Assembly: GCA_902800625.1 (NCBI GenBank)
Contig: CADCFG010000013.1
Location: 1 to 64,000, forward strand
Reading direction: 5' to 3'
Source: an uncultured Eubacteriales bacterium
GTDB taxonomy: Bacteria > Bacillota > Clostridia > Christensenellales > Aristaeellaceae
DNA: 64,000 bases
The notes beneath the pieces were generated by a model, which saw only the letters and a list, made by a program, of their open reading frames with translations, made no database searches and was not told where the DNA came from. The translations under genes and the position numbers were made by a program. Below are positions 26,460 to 35,251 of this stretch, one piece after another; the first letter of the stretch is position 1; each line of letters begins with the position of its first letter.

Positions 26460-28349
26460 TTATTCCTCCGGCACCTCGCCGATCAAATCGAGGCAGCGGG
26501 TCTCGTTCATCCGGTTGCACATCTTGACCAGGGTCTCAAGCGGCACGTCGTGCAGCTGCTGCTTCTGGCCGCGCACGGTGATGGACACGGTGCCCTCGGC
26601 GGCTTCCTTGTCGCCGACCACCACGATATAGGGATCCTTCATGGTCTTGAAGAACTTGATCTTGGTGTTCATGTTCACGTCGGCATAGTCGGCTTCCACG
26701 CGGATGCCCTCGTCCTCCAGGCGCTCGGCCACCTTGCGGGCATACTCGTTGTGCTCGGGACGGATGGGCACCACGGCCACCTGGTAGGGGTTCAGCCAGA
26801 AGGGGAAGGCGCCCTTGAAGTTCTCGATGATGATGCCGATGAAGCGCTCCAGTGAACCGTAAAGCGCCCGGTGCAGCACCACGGGCTGCTTGAGGCTGCC
26901 GTCCTGGTCCACATAGGTCAGGCCGAAGTTGTGGGGCAGCTGGAAGTCCAGCTGGATGGTGCCGCACTGCCACTCGCGGCCCAGGGCGTCCTTGATCTGC
27001 AAATCGATCTTCGGGCCGTAGAACGCGCCGTCGCCCTCGTTGATCTCATAGCCGCCCTCGCCATACTTCTTGTCCAGGATGCGCTTGAGGGACGCCTCCG
27101 CCTTGTTCCACACCTCGATATCGCCCATGTAGTCCTCCGGGCGGGTGGAGAACTCGGCCCGGTAGCTGACGCCGAAGGTGGCGTAGATCTCGTCGGCGAT
27201 GGCGATGATGTCGGCGATCTCAGACTCGATCTGCTCCTCGGTGACGAAGGTATGGTCGTCGTCCTGGCGGAACTCCTGCACGCGGAACAGGCCGTTCATC
27301 TGGCCGGACTTCTCCTTGCGGTGCAGCACGTCATATTCGCTGTAGCGGATGGGCAGCTCCTTGTAGGAGTGCAACGTGCGCTTGTAGGTCATCATGGCGT
27401 TGGGGCAGTTCATGGGCTTGGCGCCCATGGTGTCGTCCATGTCCCGGTTGAACAGTGGCGCGCCCTTGGGCAGGTTGACGCTGGCGGTCTCCTCCAGGCC
27501 GTCCGCGGGATTGTCCAGGATGCCGGGGATCTCGGCGTCCGCGGCCATGAAGCCCTCAAGGCCGGGCACCATGAACATGTTGTTCTGGTAGTGGGCCCAG
27601 TGGCCGGAGATCACCCACAGCTTCTTCTTGTTGATGAGAGGCGCGGAGATCTCCGTGTAGCCGTGCTTGGCCTGCAACTTGCGGGAGTAGGCCAGCAGCG
27701 TCTGGTAGAGGATCCAGCCGCGGGGCAGCCAGTAGGGCATGCCGGGGGCGGTCTCGTCGAACATGAACAGGTCCAGCTCCTTGCCGATCTTCTTGTGGTC
27801 GCGCTCCTGGGCCTCCTTGATCATGGCCAGGTGGGCCTTCAGCTGCTGCTGGTCCGGGAAGGCGTACACATAGACGCGCTGCAGGCTGTCGCGCTTCTCG
27901 TCGCCGCGCCAGTAGGCGCTGGAGACGGCGCGGATCTTGTAGGCCACGCTCAGAAGCTCGGCGGAGTTGTCCACGTGGGGGCCGCGGCACAGGTCCACAA
28001 AGTCGTCGCCCGTGTAGTATACGGTGATGGTCTCGCCCGCGGGCAGGTCGTTGATCAGCTCTTCCTTGTACTTCTGGCCTTTGAAGATCTCAAGCGCCTC
28101 TTCCTTGGAGACCTCCTTGCGGGTCCAGGCCTCCTTGCGCTTCATGATCTCCTTCATCTTCTGCTCGATGGCGGGGAAGTCCTCGGTGGAGATGCCCCGG
28201 GGCAGCAGGAAATCATAGTACATGCCGTCGGCGATCTGCGGGCCGATGGCGATCTGCACGTTTTCCCTGCCAAAGATCTCCATGACGGCCTTGGCCAGGA
28301 TGTGGGCCAGCGAGTGGCGGTAGACTTCATTGAACTGTTCGCGATCCAT
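26460..28349 (-). CDS. thrS: Threonyl-tRNA synthetase, TGS-less variant
   Basis: 629 aa. The protein starts directly in the editing-domain region (EVYRHSLAHILAKAV, then GPQIADGMYYDF); the usual ~60-residue N-terminal TGS domain is absent. The catalytic core has motif 2-like FRVQEFRQDDDHTF, the zinc ligand Cys in KPMNCPNAM (canonical MNCPGH), motif 3 in HRALYGSLERFIGI, and a C-terminal anticodon-binding domain (VAVVPIRPEH). A ~40-residue insertion (residues ~320-360) precedes MNCP. The start at 28349 is set by AAAGGAG spacing; ATG 28355 is too close to it. Expression is under the T-box at 28426-28607. Confidence 0.93.
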   Translation of the reverse strand: MDREQFNEVYRHSLAHILAKAVMEIFGRENVQIAIGPQIADGMYYDFLLPRGISTEDFPAIEQKMKEIMKRKEAWTRKEVSKEEALEIFKGQKYKEELINDLPAGETITVYYTGDDFVDLCRGPHVDNSAELLSVAYKIRAVSSAYWRGDEKRDSLQRVYVYAFPDQQQLKAHLAMIKEAQERDHKKIGKELDLFMFDETAPGMPYWLPRGWILYQTLLAYSRKLQAKHGYTEISAPLINKKKLWVISGHWAHYQNNMFMVPGLEGFMAADAEIPGILDNPADGLEETASVNLPKGAPLFNRDMDDTMGAKPMNCPNAMMTYKRTLHSYKELPIRYSEYDVLHRKEKSGQMNGLFRVQEFRQDDDHTFVTEEQIESEIADIIAIADEIYATFGVSYRAEFSTRPEDYMGDIEVWNKAEASLKRILDKKYGEGGYEINEGDGAFYGPKIDLQIKDALGREWQCGTIQLDFQLPHNFGLTYVDQDGSLKQPVVLHRALYGSLERFIGIIIENFKGAFPFWLNPYQVAVVPIRPEHNEYARKVAERLEDEGIRVEADYADVNMNTKIKFFKTMKDPYIVVVGDKEAAEGTVSITVRGQKQQLHDVPLETLVKMCNRMNETRCLDLIGEVPEE

Positions 28350-28391
28350 ATGCATACACTCCTTTATGATATTCAGACTGGGTTTTGATAT

Positions 28392-28425
28392 AAAAACACG
28401 TCCGTCCCATGCCGGGACGGACGTG
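28392..28425 (-). terminator. T-box-controlled terminator
   Basis: On the minus strand a 12-bp perfect stem CACGTCCGTCCC / GGGACGGACGTG (28397-28425) is followed by TTTTT. It overlaps the antiterminator region of the T-box leader. Confidence 0.9.
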
Positions 28426-28607
28426 CGTACATCCGTGGTTCCACCCTGCTGACGGCTTGCGCCGTCGCTCTGTCGCGCAGTAACGCGCGCGAAACGCCTG
28501 TCATCGGGGGCTGGTACCTTGCGCTGGCCTGCGGCGGGGGCTTTCAGCCTCTGGCCCCTGCTCTCTTTCGCGCCACATCGCAAGACGTGATCCCCGTCTC
28601 CTGACGG
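28426..28607 (-). promoter_or_regulatory. T-box leader of thrS
   Basis: The conserved T-box sequence AGGGTGGAACCACGG lies at 28433-28447 (minus strand), directly before the terminator. The 5' part contains AGAGAGC and GGCTGAAAGCC elements of stem I. The base of stem I can pair CGGGG with CCCCG, and just before the 3' strand is ACC (28513-28515), a Thr codon followed by a purine, the proposed specifier. Uncharged tRNA-Thr would stabilise the antiterminator and allow thrS transcription. Confidence 0.93.
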
Positions 28608-28616
28608 ATTGAATTC

Positions 28617-28645
28617 ATTGTAGCACGCTTTGCGCAGGATGTCAA
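28617..28645 (-). promoter_or_regulatory. Promoter of the thrS T-box transcript
   Basis: Minus strand: TTGACA (28640-28645), 17-bp spacer, TACAAT (28617-28622). Confidence 0.88.
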
Positions 28646-28712
28646 TTTAAATTCTGATTTATCGCGGCGCTTCGCGCAGTTCAAGCTGTTACATTATTGT
28701 CACCCTCAACGA

Positions 28713-28741
28713 TTGAAACGAAGGAAAAGCTGTGTTATAAT
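28713..28741 (+). promoter_or_regulatory. Promoter of the BspA-like lipoprotein gene
   Basis: TTGAAA (28713-28718), 17-bp spacer, TATAAT (28736-28741), divergent from the thrS promoter. Confidence 0.8.
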
Positions 28742-28821
28742 TTAAAAAAACGACTGAGCCCGGCACAGCCTGGCTTGAAGCGCATGAAACCATGAAGGAA
28801 GATGAGAGGAGGCATACGATC

Positions 28822-31755
28822 ATGTTGCGAAGGATATGGATACTGTCATTGCTGCTGGTCCTGGTGGGATGCGCGGCATTGGCTACGGAGACGCTCGGCT
28901 CCGGCAGCTGCGGTACGGGCATGACCTGGAACATGGTGAAGGGCGACGACGGGCTGATCACCCTTGAGATCAGCGGCAAGGGCGCCATCACGCAGGCCCC
29001 CTGGCGGGAACTGAAGGATCCCGGTGAGCTTTTGTACGTGGCGGACCGGCTGGTTCTGAACGAGGGCATCACGCAGATTCCACAGTACGCCTTCTCTGGC
29101 TGCCTGCAAGCGGGCGCTGCGCTGGAGATGCCCTCCACGCTGCGTCAAATCGGCGCGGAGGCTTTCAGAGGCGCCTTCCCGGTGTCGCTGGTACTGAACG
29201 AGGGGCTGGTGTCCATCCTGGACAACGCCTTCGACTTCGACCATTGCTGCCCGACGGTTATCGTTCCCCGTTCGCTGGCGGAGATCGGCTACCAGGCCCT
29301 GCCGGCGAGCGGTACGCTGTACGTATACCCTGACAGCGAGGGTGAGCAGTGGTGCATGGACTGGGGCATTCCCTTCCAGTCCTGTACCGGCGCTTTGAAC
29401 GCCCGGGAGGCGAGCCTGAAGCGGCTGCTGGATGCCATCGCTGCGGCGGACGATGTGCCGCTGCGCTACCGCCAGCCCGCCATCGAGACCCTGAAGGGCA
29501 TGACCAGCCTGACAGCCGACCAGCTGGACGGCCTGACCGAATACGTGACGCAGGAGTACGCGGCGCTGCGCACAGCCATGTCGGACAACGACCTCAGCAT
29601 CGTGGAAATAGCGGGCTTTACCTCTCGATTCATGACCAGGATGACCGATATCGGCGTGACCGTTTCCTGCGGGAACCGGTACATCGGCGGCTATTGGGGC
29701 GTGCGGCTGGAGGTGACGGTGAACGGCGCGACGCAGGAACTCCTCTTCTACCGCAACCGGGATTACTGGGACCTGTCCAGGCTGTCGGTGGGGACGACCT
29801 CCAAATACAGCTGGCGCGAGACGGGCGCAGGCCTGGTGCTCACCGGCTACAGCAGCTCCACCACCAGCCTGACCGTGCCCGCCACATTGAACGGCAAGCC
29901 GGTGATCGGCGTGGAGGGAGACAATGGAAGCTGGCCGTCGAACCTGGTCAACCTGGAGCTTCCCGAAGGGCTGAAATTCATTGGACGATACGCTTTTTCG
30001 GGCATGAAGAAGCTGGTCAACGTCACGCTGCCGGACAGCCTGGAGCACATCTACGACGGGGCGTTCTATGGCTGCGACAAGATCACCCAGGTCACCTTCG
30101 GGCCGAAGCTGCGGACGCTGGGCAACGCGTTTGAAAAAAGCGGCGTGACCAGCTTCAGCCTGCCCGCCTCCCTGGAACGGCTGGGCAGGAAGCTTCCGTC
30201 CATGACCATCGATCCCGACAATCCCCACTTCACCAAGGAGGATGGCGCCCTGTACAACAACGACACCAAAACGCTGCTCTGGGCGTGGGAGGACGAGATC
30301 GCGCCCAGCTTTACCGTGAAGGACGGGACCCAATGCATCGGCAGGTCTGCGTTCCAGGACGTGACGGTGCTCACGGGCGTGAGCCTGCCGGACAGCGTGG
30401 TCGAAATCAGCGGCCGCGCCTTTGAAGGATGCGTCCAACTGAATGCGGTGACGCTGAACGAGGGATTGGAGAAAATCGGCGTCAACGCGTTCTGCGATTG
30501 CAAAAGCCTGACCGCGCTGACGCTGCCCTCCACGCTCGTCGAGATGGGGGTTGGGGCGCTGCGCCGCACGGGCATCACGAATCTTTCCATACCCGCCGCT
30601 CTTTTCGCCGATCCCGACCAATGGGGTTCCCTGAGGACGCTGATCAAAGTGGACATGGAGGCGCTTTTCTATATCGATGTAGCGCCCGGGCATCCGCTGT
30701 ACGAGAGCGAATACGGCGTGCTGTATGAAAAGGGCACGCACACGCTGCTGTGCGTGCCGAGGGCGATCAGCTGGCCTCCCGCCGTGCGCGAGAACACCTG
30801 GGTGATCGCCGATGGCGCCTTTGAAAACTGCGCTTTAATACCGGGAATCTATCTGCCAGCGGGCGTGACCACCATCGGGAACGACGCGCTGAGCGGCACA
30901 AGCATTGAGAGTCTGGTCCTCCCGGACAGCGTGGATTCGATCGGTTATCAGAAAAACCTGAGCGGGCTTCTTGAGATCACGATCCCCGCCTCGGTGACCG
31001 AACTGGGTTTTTTCCAGGACAGCGGCTTCAGCAGCGACGAAAAAAGGACCAAGGTCTACGGCGTGCCCGGGACCGCCGCCGAGTCCCTGGCCACCTATCA
31101 GCACTGGGAGTTCTGCCCCGTGGACGCGTCGGGCATCACGGGCTTTCAGATGCTTGCCGACGGCAAGCCCGTCGCCAGCCTGACGATGTGGCAGGGCGAT
31201 GTGGTGGAGGTCATCGCGAACAACTCCGGGGAGAACATGGACGCGGTGCTGTGGGACCTGGGAGACAGCGACAACCGGCGGGCTGCCCAGGTGCTCTCGC
31301 GCAAGGGGCGCGCGCTGCTCCTCTGTGGCGGCGCGCCGGGCACGTCCACTTACACCGTGAGCGCCGCGGACGACCCCGCCGTGACGTGTACATTGCAGGT
31401 AACGGTGAAAGCGCTGAGCGCGGCGACGCCCGACTGCGCCATGCTGCCGGCGGGGCTGAAGGCGGTCGAGACGAACGCGTTCAGGAACACGAAATTCAGG
31501 TATGTGTCCATTCCGGACGGAGCGACCAGCATTGGCAGCCGGGCATTCATGGATTGTCCGAACCTGAAGGTGGTGCGCGTACCGGAATCGATGACCTTCA
31601 TCGCCGCCGACGCTTTCGAGGGATGTTCAGATGTGGTTGTGGTGTATGGCTGCCAACAAGAGGCCGTCAACAGGCTCTATGGGAATCCGAACATTCGCTG
31701 CATGATCGACTGGAACCAATCCTATCCATGGGCGTCCCCGTGGCTGATCAGCTGA
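28822..31755 (+). CDS. BspA-like LRR surface lipoprotein
   Basis: 977 aa. The N-terminal hydrophobic segment ends in LVGC, a plausible lipobox, so the mature protein may be lipid-anchored. LRR_5 units occur in blocks (~70-180, ~340-760 and ~870-960), closed by cap motifs such as LYVYPDSEGEQWC and KVYGVPGTAAE. A helical segment sits at ~190-280 and an Ig-like stretch at ~770-860. The last block (IGSRAFMDCPNLK) is the intact, in-frame counterpart of the terminal cassette found out of frame in the two downstream paralogues. AGAGGAGG precedes the ATG at 28822. Surface adhesion is an inference. Confidence 0.88.
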   Translation: MLRRIWILSLLLVLVGCAALATETLGSGSCGTGMTWNMVKGDDGLITLEISGKGAITQAPWRELKDPGELLYVADRLVLNEGITQIPQYAFSGCLQAGAALEMPSTLRQIGAEAFRGAFPVSLVLNEGLVSILDNAFDFDHCCPTVIVPRSLAEIGYQALPASGTLYVYPDSEGEQWCMDWGIPFQSCTGALNAREASLKRLLDAIAAADDVPLRYRQPAIETLKGMTSLTADQLDGLTEYVTQEYAALRTAMSDNDLSIVEIAGFTSRFMTRMTDIGVTVSCGNRYIGGYWGVRLEVTVNGATQELLFYRNRDYWDLSRLSVGTTSKYSWRETGAGLVLTGYSSSTTSLTVPATLNGKPVIGVEGDNGSWPSNLVNLELPEGLKFIGRYAFSGMKKLVNVTLPDSLEHIYDGAFYGCDKITQVTFGPKLRTLGNAFEKSGVTSFSLPASLERLGRKLPSMTIDPDNPHFTKEDGALYNNDTKTLLWAWEDEIAPSFTVKDGTQCIGRSAFQDVTVLTGVSLPDSVVEISGRAFEGCVQLNAVTLNEGLEKIGVNAFCDCKSLTALTLPSTLVEMGVGALRRTGITNLSIPAALFADPDQWGSLRTLIKVDMEALFYIDVAPGHPLYESEYGVLYEKGTHTLLCVPRAISWPPAVRENTWVIADGAFENCALIPGIYLPAGVTTIGNDALSGTSIESLVLPDSVDSIGYQKNLSGLLEITIPASVTELGFFQDSGFSSDEKRTKVYGVPGTAAESLATYQHWEFCPVDASGITGFQMLADGKPVASLTMWQGDVVEVIANNSGENMDAVLWDLGDSDNRRAAQVLSRKGRALLLCGGAPGTSTYTVSAADDPAVTCTLQVTVKALSAATPDCAMLPAGLKAVETNAFRNTKFRYVSIPDGATSIGSRAFMDCPNLKVVRVPESMTFIAADAFEGCSDVVVVYGCQQEAVNRLYGNPNIRCMIDWNQSYPWASPWLIS

Positions 31756-31773
31756 TCGATCATTCCGAGATGA

Positions 31774-31926
31774 AGGACGACGGTCGTCTATATCGAGAAA
31801 CCAGACGCCGTGGATTGCTTTCATCACGCGACCTGCTGGCTGCCGGAATACAAGTGGGAGGACATTGAGGGTTTTACAGAGGAGGAAGTCGCCACATACG
31901 ACGACGTAATCAGGAAACGGCGCATC
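31774..31926 (+). pseudogene. Possible gene remnant
   Basis: A ~50-residue stretch reads VYIEKPDAVDCFHHATCWL and then PEYKWEDIEGFTEEEVATYD. It looks like real protein (aromatic, Cys and acidic residues in a conserved-looking pattern). The frame then degenerates into low-quality sequence and the terminator of the convergent gene. GTG starts exist but no strong RBS. I read it as the 5' part of a truncated gene; it could be a chance ORF. Confidence 0.3.
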
Positions 31927-31959
31927 TCATCATTCCAATTGAAAACAGCCCTTAAATCA

Positions 31960-32006
31960 TGGAGTAAAAGCCCGAAAGCGCCTGGTAATACGGCGCTTTC
32001 GGGCTT
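31960..32006 (-). terminator. Terminator of the tandem BspA genes
   Basis: A 15-bp perfect stem AAGCCCGAAAGCGCC / GGCGCTTTCGGGCTT (31968-32006), followed on the minus strand by TTAC. Confidence 0.8.
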
Positions 32007-32153
32007 GCAGCTTATACTGATCTCAATCTGGATGGAAACACACGTAAAACGGTTCCTCAAGTTGAAGCCCTTTGGCTCTCCTGGCAAAATCAGAATTCCT
32101 CCATCGCCACAAACTCCACGCCGCTGTGGCCCTGGGCGTAGCTTTGGACGAGG

Positions 32154-32281
32154 CCGCCCTTCGTGCCGTAGAGGTAGACGGCGCCGCAGCCGTCGAAGGC
32201 GTCCGAGACGATGCGGGTGACGCTGTCCGGCACGCTGACGTGCTTCAGGTTCGGGCAGGCGGCGAAGGCGCGGCTGCCGAT
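32154..32281 (-). repeat. Terminal LRR cassette, copy 1
   Basis: 128 bp, identical to 33657-33784 except for one base in the compared stretch. It codes IGSRAFAACPNLKHVSVPDS, followed by an LRR unit and the VYLYGTKGG cap. The upstream junction is out of frame with the preceding LRR repeats. Confidence 0.85.
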
Positions 32282-33474
32282 ATTCTTCGATGGTTTTGAG
32301 GTCGCCGGGCAGGATAAAGTCGGCGTAATCGAAGGGGGAGAGGAATTCGAACGCATGGCTGTTTTCAACCGTGTAGGCGTGCGCCGGAGAGGCGGCAACG
32401 ACGTACAGCGTCAGATCTTCGGGGCAATTGTCAAACACCCGGGTGCCCAGAGTTTTGACCGTCGGAGGTATGGTTACCCGGGAGACCTTGGACTTAAAGA
32501 AAACGGTGTCTCCGAGCGTTGTCACGCTCCGGGGAATTGTCATCTCTGTGAGCGCTGTGCATTCTTCAAAGGCGGAATTACCGATTGAAGTGAGCGCAGC
32601 GGGGAAATGAACGTTGGTCAGCGCGACACACTTGTAAAAAGCGGATCCCGGCAGGGCAGTGATGCCGTCAGGGAGCGTGACGCTCTTCAGGTACTGGTTA
32701 TAAGCGAAGGCGCTTCCGGCCAGTTCGGTGACGCTGGCGGGCACGGTATAGCTTTCATCTTTTTTGCCGGTGGGGTACATGAGCAGCTTTGTGCCTTCCT
32801 TATTGAACAGCACGCCGTCCGCCGAGCTCAGGATCGTGCTGTCCGGTGCGACGTGGATGGCTTCGAGGCGGCAGCAGTATCCGAAAGCGTTTTCATAGGA
32901 AGTGACGGACGCGGGAATTGTGACTTCCGTCAGGCTGTTACAGTTGAAAAATGCGTTGGAACCGATCGACTTTAACCCTTCCGGCAGATCGATGCTGGTC
33001 GGCCCGTACAGGAAAGTAAAGGCGTTAAACTCAATGGTCTTCAGCCCTGCGGGCAGGGTCAGGGCGGTAGCCCCACAGCCGTAAAACGCGCGGTAGGGAA
33101 TGTTGGTAACTTTTTCCGGTATATCGATGCTTCCGCTGAATCTGGAATTCTCGAAAGAACTGGCGCGAAGCGTCGTCAGCAAGGCCGGGAAATTGAACGA
33201 ATTGATGTTGCAGCCGCTGAAACCATATGAGGCAATCTCCGTCACGGTGTCCGGAAGCGTGTAATCCGCGCCGTCGGAACCGCCTATGCCGTAGAAATTG
33301 TGCGTACCGATGTACGTGATGTAGCCGGTCATCTTCACGGTATGAATGCTTAGGCGCAGACTGTACCAGGGCGAGCTGTCAAAGCGGTTATAGTCGTTCA
33401 TCCTGCCCTCACCATTACAGGTGATGGTCAGCGTTCCGTTGCTGTACCTCCAGGTGATGTTTGTTCCGCAGTTG

Positions 33475-33544
33475 CCGCTGGTGGCGGCCAGCGCGGCGGG
33501 GGCGAGCAGCGCGGCGATCAGCGCCAGCGCGAGCAGCAGGGATA
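33475..33544 (-). repeat. Signal-peptide region shared with the tandem paralogue, copy 1
   Basis: 70 bp coding the signal peptide differ from 34991-35060 at about three positions, while the LRR bodies of the two genes are clearly diverged. This points to recent homogenisation of the ends. Confidence 0.75.
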
Positions 33545-33656
33545 CCTTCTTCATGGCGATTCCTCCCTCTTGGTGCCTTGGGTGGACGGGGTGCGTTACG
33601 GGTTCAGGGAGATAAAGTTGATGTTGCCGTGGTCTTTGGAGTAGTCCTGGGCCGTG

Positions 33657-33784
33657 CCGCCCTTCGTGCCGTAGAGGTAGACGGTGCCGCAGCCGTCGAA
33701 GGCGTCCGAGACGATGCGGGTGACGCTGTCCGGCACGCTGACGTGCTTCAGGTTCGGGCAGGCGGCGAAGGCGCGGCTGCCGAT
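33657..33784 (-). repeat. Terminal LRR cassette, copy 2
   Basis: Second copy of the 128-bp cassette at 32154-32281. Both copies begin at the same base (ATCGGCAGC on the coding strand) next to different upstream sequence. Confidence 0.85.
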
Positions 33785-34990
33785 TCGATGCCCTCAAAGG
33801 TGGATTCTTCGATGGCGGTGAGGTTCTCCGGCAGGACGAGCCTGTCGCCGCCATAGGGGAAGATGTATTCGACGACGATGTTTTTCGGCGTATTCGTACC
33901 ATGGTCGGTTCCGGCGTACGATACGGCATAGGAATCGGCGACCGCGCGGATCACCATATCGTCCTTGCAGTAGGCGAAGGCATAGCCGTCGATGGATACC
34001 GCGGTCGGTGGAATGGTGATGTGCGTCAGTCCACTGCCCCAGAAGGCGCTTGACTCAATGGTGGTAACTCCGTTCGGAAGCACAAGATCCTTGAGGTAGA
34101 GACAGATTGAGAAGGCGCCGTTCCTGATGGTGGTGACGCTGGCGGGAATGTCGACGTGTGTCAGCGCGGTGAAGCCTTCTTTGCTGTGCGATGCAAAAGT
34201 ACTCTTCTTGATTTCGGCGAGTCCCTCCGGCAGCGTGACGCTTTTGAGATACTGGGTGTCGCTGAACGCGTAGGGGGCGATCTCGGCGACGGTGGCCGGA
34301 ACGACGTATTCAGTACCCGGTTTTCCGCCGGGATAGCGGATCAGCTCGGTGCAATCCGAATTGAAGAGCACGCCGTTTACGGAGGTAAAGCAGGGATTGC
34401 CAGCTTCCACTTCGATGGCGGAGAGATCCTTGCAATAGGCGAAGGCCCCTTCGTCGATCTGCGTGACGCTCGCGGGCAGCGACAGGCCCGTGAGGGTAGT
34501 GCAGTATACGAATGCCTGCTCGCCGATGGATTGCAGGTTTGAAGGCAGCGTCACGCTCTCCAGGAAGGTGTTCTGATGAAAGCAGTGCGCGCCGATGGCC
34601 GTAATGCCATCCGGGATGACGATGCTGCGCAGGCCGGAACACCCGTAAAAAGCGCCTTCGCCGAGATGGGTCAGGCCGGCGGGCAGCTCGAGCGATTGGA
34701 TCGCGTAGTTTCCATAGAAGGCATAATCGCCGATGGAGATGACGGTGTCCGGGATCGGCGAGATGTCGCTGGTGTAGATGCCTTGAAAGGCGTAATTGCC
34801 GATGCTCCGGATGCCGTATTCGGTGCTGTTGATCACGATGTGGGTGATTTTTTGGGCGTTGGAGTACCAGGGCGCGCCCTTTGAAGCGTAGTCGTACATG
34901 TCGCCGAAGCCGGTCAGGGTCAGCGTCGCGCCATAGCCGTTGTTGCCCGACCCGGCCGTATACTTCCAGGTGATGTACTTGCCGCAGCTG

Positions 34991-35060
34991 CCGCTGGTGG
35001 CGGCCAGCGCGGCGGGGACGAGCAGCGCGGCGACGAGCGCCAGCGCGAGCAGCAGGGATA
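34991..35060 (-). repeat. Signal-peptide region shared with the tandem paralogue, copy 2
   Basis: Counterpart of 33475-33544. Confidence 0.75.
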
Positions 35061-35137
35061 GCTTTTTCATATTCTCAATCCTTTCCATCGGCAGGGACAA
35101 TCTGGCGTTAAAGGACATAGGTACACATTTTAATAAA

Positions 35138-35166
35138 AGTATAACAGACGAAAAAAGGAATGTCAA
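35138..35166 (-). promoter_or_regulatory. Promoter of the tandem BspA genes
   Basis: Minus strand: TTGACA (35161-35166), 17-bp spacer, TATACT (35138-35143). Confidence 0.85.
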
Positions 35167-35175
35167 CCGCTCGCG

Positions 35176-35209
35176 CGCAATAAAGGCCTTCCCTTGAGGG
35201 AAGGCCTTT
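35176..35209 (-). terminator. Terminator of the GH42 gene
   Basis: A perfect stem AAAGGCCTTCCC / GGGAAGGCCTTT (35182-35209), followed on the minus strand by ATTGCG. A related stem recurs at 60366-60392. Confidence 0.8.
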
Positions 35210-35251
35210 GGAATGTGGCGCGACAGCCTGCCGATGAGCCGGGGGGCGGCT

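Larger units (their letters stand above)
32090..33554 (-). pseudogene. BspA-like LRR secreted protein, frame-broken near the C terminus
   Basis: The start at 33554 (GAGGGAGG site) gives a signal peptide ~1-23 (MKKVSLLLALAL..., ending ALA) and about 400 residues of LRR_5 repeats in frame up to ILPGDLKTIEE. At 32281 the sequence jumps into a terminal cassette (IGSRAFAACPNLK..., FDGCGAVYLYGTK..., stop at 32090-32092) in another frame, so the natural ending is lost and the first frame runs on to about 31824. About 20 residues expected between IEE and IGSRAF are missing. It lies 42 nt after its paralogue, in the same transcript. Assembly error is possible, but the neighbour shows the same break point. 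Confidence 0.8.
33596..35070 (-). pseudogene. BspA-like LRR secreted protein, frame-broken near the C terminus (upstream paralogue)
   Basis: The start at 35070 (AAAGG site) gives a signal peptide ~1-23 and about 410 residues of LRR_5 repeats to LTAIEESTFEGI. At 33784 the frame is lost into the same cassette (IGSRAF..., then FDGCGTVYLYGTKGG, ending ISLNP, stop at 33596-33598). The translated frame instead adds a short tail ending PSPPART. About 14 residues are missing at the junction, fewer than in the sister gene, and the frame offset differs, so the two breaks are separate events with the same right-hand end point. A promoter lies at 35138-35166. Confidence 0.8.

Noticed and set aside
31824..33929. 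One 701-aa minus-strand protein covering both BspA cassettes
   Set aside because: The frame only runs through both cassettes by accident. Real starts and signal peptides are at 33554 and 35070, and the natural endings are in other frames.
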